Assembly: GCA_003217735.2 (NCBI GenBank)
Contig: CP031585.1
Span: 3,955,501-4,019,500, forward strand
Direction: 5' to 3'
DNA from: Marinibacterium anthonyi
GTDB lineage: Bacteria > Pseudomonadota > Alphaproteobacteria > Rhodobacterales > Rhodobacteraceae
DNA: 64,000 nucleotides
Every line of letters starts with the position of its first letter. Position 1 is the first letter of the stretch. Below are positions 61,727 through 64,000 of the stretch, piece after piece. Under the pieces are notes generated by a model. That model worked only from the letters and a program-made list of their open reading frames with translations. It was not told the origin of the DNA and made no database searches. The position numbers and the translations under genes were made by a program.

Positions 61727-62953
61727 ATGTGGGAAAGAATATTTGACACCATGCTCACGCGCCTGATTCAGGACGGGGCACTTACGGTAACATATCCCGG
61801 CGGGGACAAACGCACATACGGGCCCGGCGGGGCCATAGAAACCGCCGCAACCTTCACCGACACCGCGGCGATCAGGGCGATATGCCTGAACCCTGAAATG
61901 GGATTGGGCGAAACATACATGGACGGCACTTTCGTGCCCGACGACCTTGATACGTTCCTCCGGCTTGCGATCCGCAACCGGCGGCCCGAGGCGATGCCGG
62001 CTTGGGTGAATTGGATGGACAAGGGTCTCTTTGCCGTCCGATCGTGGATGCAGCGCAATACGGCGGCGAAATCAAAGTCGAATGTCGCGCATCATTATGA
62101 CATCTCGGATGACCTTTACCGGCTCTTCCTGGATGCCGACATGCAGTATTCCTGCGCCTATTTCGCATCGCCGAAATTGACGCTGGAACAGGCGCAGGCG
62201 GCAAAGAAAGCCCATATCGCGAACAAGCTTGCGCTTGAACCTGGCATGCGTGTTCTCGACATCGGCTGTGGCTGGGGCGGCATGGCGCTGACCCTGGCCC
62301 GGGATTACGGTGCGCGGGTGACGGGGGTGACCCTGTCGGAAAACCAGCTTGCCACGGCCCGGGCGCGGGCGGAATCCGAAGGTCTGACCGACCTGGTCGA
62401 ATTCCGCCTGCAGGACTACCGCGAGGTCTCGGAAGAGTTCGACAGGGTGGTCAGTGTCGGCATGCTCGAACATGTGGGCGTGCCCCATTACGCCGAGTAT
62501 TTCGACAAGGTCGCTTCGGTGCTCAATCCCGACGGCGTGGCGCTGATCCACACCATCGGGCGCTGCGCGCCGCCAACGACGCCCAGCACCTGGTTCGACA
62601 AGTACATCTTCCCCGGCGGCTACATCCCGTCGCTGTCGGAACTTGCCGTGCCGATCGAAAAGGCCGGGCTGTGGACGACCGACATGGAAACGCTGCGCCT
62701 GCATTACGCGCTGACGATCCGCGAATGGCTCAAACGCTTTCGGGCGAGCCTGCCGCGGGTGCGCGAGATGTATGACGAACGGTTCATCCGGATGTGGGAC
62801 TATTACCTGATCGCCTGCATCATGGCGTTCGAGGAACAGGCCCATGGCGTCTTTCAGATCCAGCTGGCCAAATCGGTGCAGACCCTGCCGTTGACGCGGG
62901 ACTACATCTATACCGATCCGGCCGTGCCACAGGCCATCGCCGCAGCCGAATAA
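61727..62953 (+). CDS. cfa: Cyclopropane-fatty-acyl-phospholipid synthase
   Basis: 408 residues. SAM-dependent methylation of membrane-lipid double bonds. Motif [17 protein letters not shown] (176-191), [25 protein letters not shown] and the [12 protein letters not shown] block fit Cfa; catalytic-site HYDISDDLY (~123) and SCAYF are seen. The ATG at 61727 gives the normal N-terminus; an ATG 13 codons earlier also exists. Divergent from aspS. Confidence 0.93.
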   Translation: MWERIFDTMLTRLIQDGALTVTYPGGDKRTYGPGGAIETAATFTDTAAIRAICLNPEMGLGETYMDGTFVPDDLDTFLRLAIRNRRPEAMPAWVNWMDKGLFAVRSWMQRNTAAKSKSNVAHHYDISDDLYRLFLDADMQYSCAYFASPKLTLEQAQAAKKAHIANKLALEPGMRVLDIGCGWGGMALTLARDYGARVTGVTLSENQLATARARAESEGLTDLVEFRLQDYREVSEEFDRVVSVGMLEHVGVPHYAEYFDKVASVLNPDGVALIHTIGRCAPPTTPSTWFDKYIFPGGYIPSLSELAVPIEKAGLWTTDMETLRLHYALTIREWLKRFRASLPRVREMYDERFIRMWDYYLIACIMAFEEQAHGVFQIQLAKSVQTLPLTRDYIYTDPAVPQAIAAAE

Positions 62954-62963
62954 AACGGCTGCG
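62941..62963 (+). terminator. Hairpin over the cfa stop codon
   Basis: CGCAGCCG and CGGCTGCG form an 8-bp stem whose loop holds the cfa stop. A second hairpin, CACGGGC-CTTGC-GCCCGTG (62979-62997), follows. Neither has a clear T-run. Confidence 0.45.
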
Positions 62964-63079
62964 CACAACAATCGGCGTCACGGGCCTTGCGCCCGTGCGC
63001 CCCTTGCCTATAACGCAGGCCGATTTGGCCGGGCGCGCAAGCCCCGGGAATCGCCAGCGCAACAGACAGGGGGCCGTCC

Positions 63080-64000
63080 ATGCCGAAACGTACCGACATC
63101 AAGTCGATCATGATCATCGGCGCGGGCCCAATCGTCATCGGGCAAGCCTGCGAATTCGACTATTCCGGCGCCCAGGCCTGCAAGGCCCTGCGCGAGGAAG
63201 GCTACCGGGTCATCCTGGTAAACTCGAACCCGGCGACCATCATGACCGACCCGGGGCTGGCCGACGCCACCTACATCGAACCGATCACCCCCGAAATCGT
63301 CGCCAAGATCATCGAAAAGGAACGCCCCGACGCATTGCTGCCCACCATGGGCGGACAGACGGGCCTGAACACTTCGCTGGCTCTGGAAGAGATGGGCGTG
63401 CTTGAGAAATTCGGCGTCGAGATGATCGGCGCCAAGCGCGAGGCCATCGAGATGGCCGAAGACCGCAAGCTGTTCCGCGAGGCGATGGATCGCCTGGGCA
63501 TCGAGAACCCGCGCGCCACCATCGTCACCGCGCCCAAGGTGAACGGCAAGAAGGACCTTGTCGCCGGCGTGCAGATCGCGCTCGAATCGCTCGAGGACAT
63601 CGGCCTGCCCGCCATCATCCGCCCCGCCTTCACCATGGGCGGCACCGGCGGCGGCGTGGCCTACAACCGCGACGACTACGAACGCATCTGCCGGTCGGGC
63701 ATGGATGCCTCGCCGGTGGGCCAGATCCTGGTCGACGAATCGCTGCTGGGCTGGAAGGAATACGAGATGGAGGTGGTGCGCGACACCGCCGACAACGCCA
63801 TCATCGTCTGTTCCATCGAAAACGTGGACCCGATGGGCGTGCATACCGGTGATTCGATCACCGTGGCCCCGGCCCTCACGCTGACCGACAAGGAATACCA
63901 GATCATGCGCAACGGCTCGATCGCCGTGCTGCGCGAGATCGGCGTCGAAACCGGCGGGTCCAACGTGCAATGGGCGATCAACCCGGTCGACGGCCGCATG
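63080..64000 (+). CDS. carB: Carbamoyl phosphate synthase large chain, N-terminal part (runs off window)
   Basis: The first 307 codons of a protein normally ~1080-1120 residues long. ATP-grasp synthetase domain: [66 protein letters not shown] and [12 protein letters not shown] are canonical. Makes carbamoyl phosphate for arginine (ArgF) and pyrimidines. GGGGG precedes the ATG. carA is not visible and would lie outside the window. Confidence 0.96.
   Translation, partial: MPKRTDIKSIMIIGAGPIVIGQACEFDYSGAQACKALREEGYRVILVNSNPATIMTDPGLADATYIEPITPEIVAKIIEKERPDALLPTMGGQTGLNTSLALEEMGVLEKFGVEMIGAKREAIEMAEDRKLFREAMDRLGIENPRATIVTAPKVNGKKDLVAGVQIALESLEDIGLPAIIRPAFTMGGTGGGVAYNRDDYERICRSGMDASPVGQILVDESLLGWKEYEMEVVRDTADNAIIVCSIENVDPMGVHTGDSITVAPALTLTDKEYQIMRNGSIAVLREIGVETGGSNVQWAINPVDGRM

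Overview
The window looks like chromosomal DNA of a marine-type Rhodobacteraceae (Roseobacter group, Alphaproteobacteria). This rests on high GC with strong G/C third-position bias, a GcrA cell-cycle regulator, DUF1467, DUF6455, DUF333, SPOR and FUSC-like proteins of the kind found in that family, an argD-argF pair, MeaB with methylmalonyl-CoA epimerase, and dispersed intergenic repeats that recall Roseobacter genomes. No rRNA, tRNA, transposase, integrase, prophage or CRISPR array was seen. Nearly all DNA is tightly packed ordinary genes.

Layout. 1-6.4 kb: cupin fragment, NTF2-like protein, a fused fadJ-type beta-oxidation enzyme, a membrane protein, a sulfotransferase and an acyl-CoA ligase. 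6.5-9 kb: a protein resembling an M48 peptidase without its zinc site, and a SPOR protein. 9.1-13.2 kb: nucleoside salvage (cdd-deoA-deoB and upp, with a small lipoprotein gene on the other strand between deoB and upp). 13.3-20 kb: maeB, prpE, amidase. 19.8-23.3 kb: nadK, glyA, a small membrane protein and an alpha/beta hydrolase. 23.3-25.6 kb is the only accessory-looking stretch: a lone Phd/YefM-type antitoxin behind two TTGTACAA palindromes, a two-helix membrane protein, and an AT-rich island with one unrecognised gene carrying a HEPN-like RNSVAH motif. 25.7-40 kb: lepA, LysR regulator, LMW phosphatase/sirtuin pair, copper chaperone, rpmB, meaB, hrpB, argF/argD and an ABC-2 permease. 40-44 kb: gcrA with a terminator-like hairpin in its leader, then a four-gene minus-strand run. 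44.1-49.2 kb: kpsT-kpsE-kdsA-phosphohexomutase, a surface-polysaccharide cluster. 49.4-56 kb: rimO, small Cys protein, M48 lipoprotein, HDAC-like deacetylase, nitroreductase, EI24 protein, mce. 56-64 kb: response regulator, a DUF1501/DUF1800 pair, aspS, cfa and the first 307 codons of carB.

How the genes may work together (inference): prpE, mce and meaB point to propionyl-CoA use through methylmalonyl-CoA, with maeB returning C4 acids to pyruvate. A CobB-type sirtuin could control acyl-CoA synthetases such as PrpE. kpsT/kpsE export, kdsA (Kdo) and the phosphohexomutase fit one capsule or LPS pathway, but no kpsM permease is in view.

The strongest unexplained signals are two families of dispersed repeats. 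One is a pair of AT-rich hairpins found at four gene 3' ends (19.77, 32.22, 36.63, 59.70 kb). The other is a composite with a CTTCTTCTTGG motif and GC-rich hairpins (28.1, 37.6, 39.1, 49.2 kb, and a degenerate copy at 4.0 kb). The other leads are the paired TTGTACAA operator, the HEPN-like island gene and the gcrA leader.
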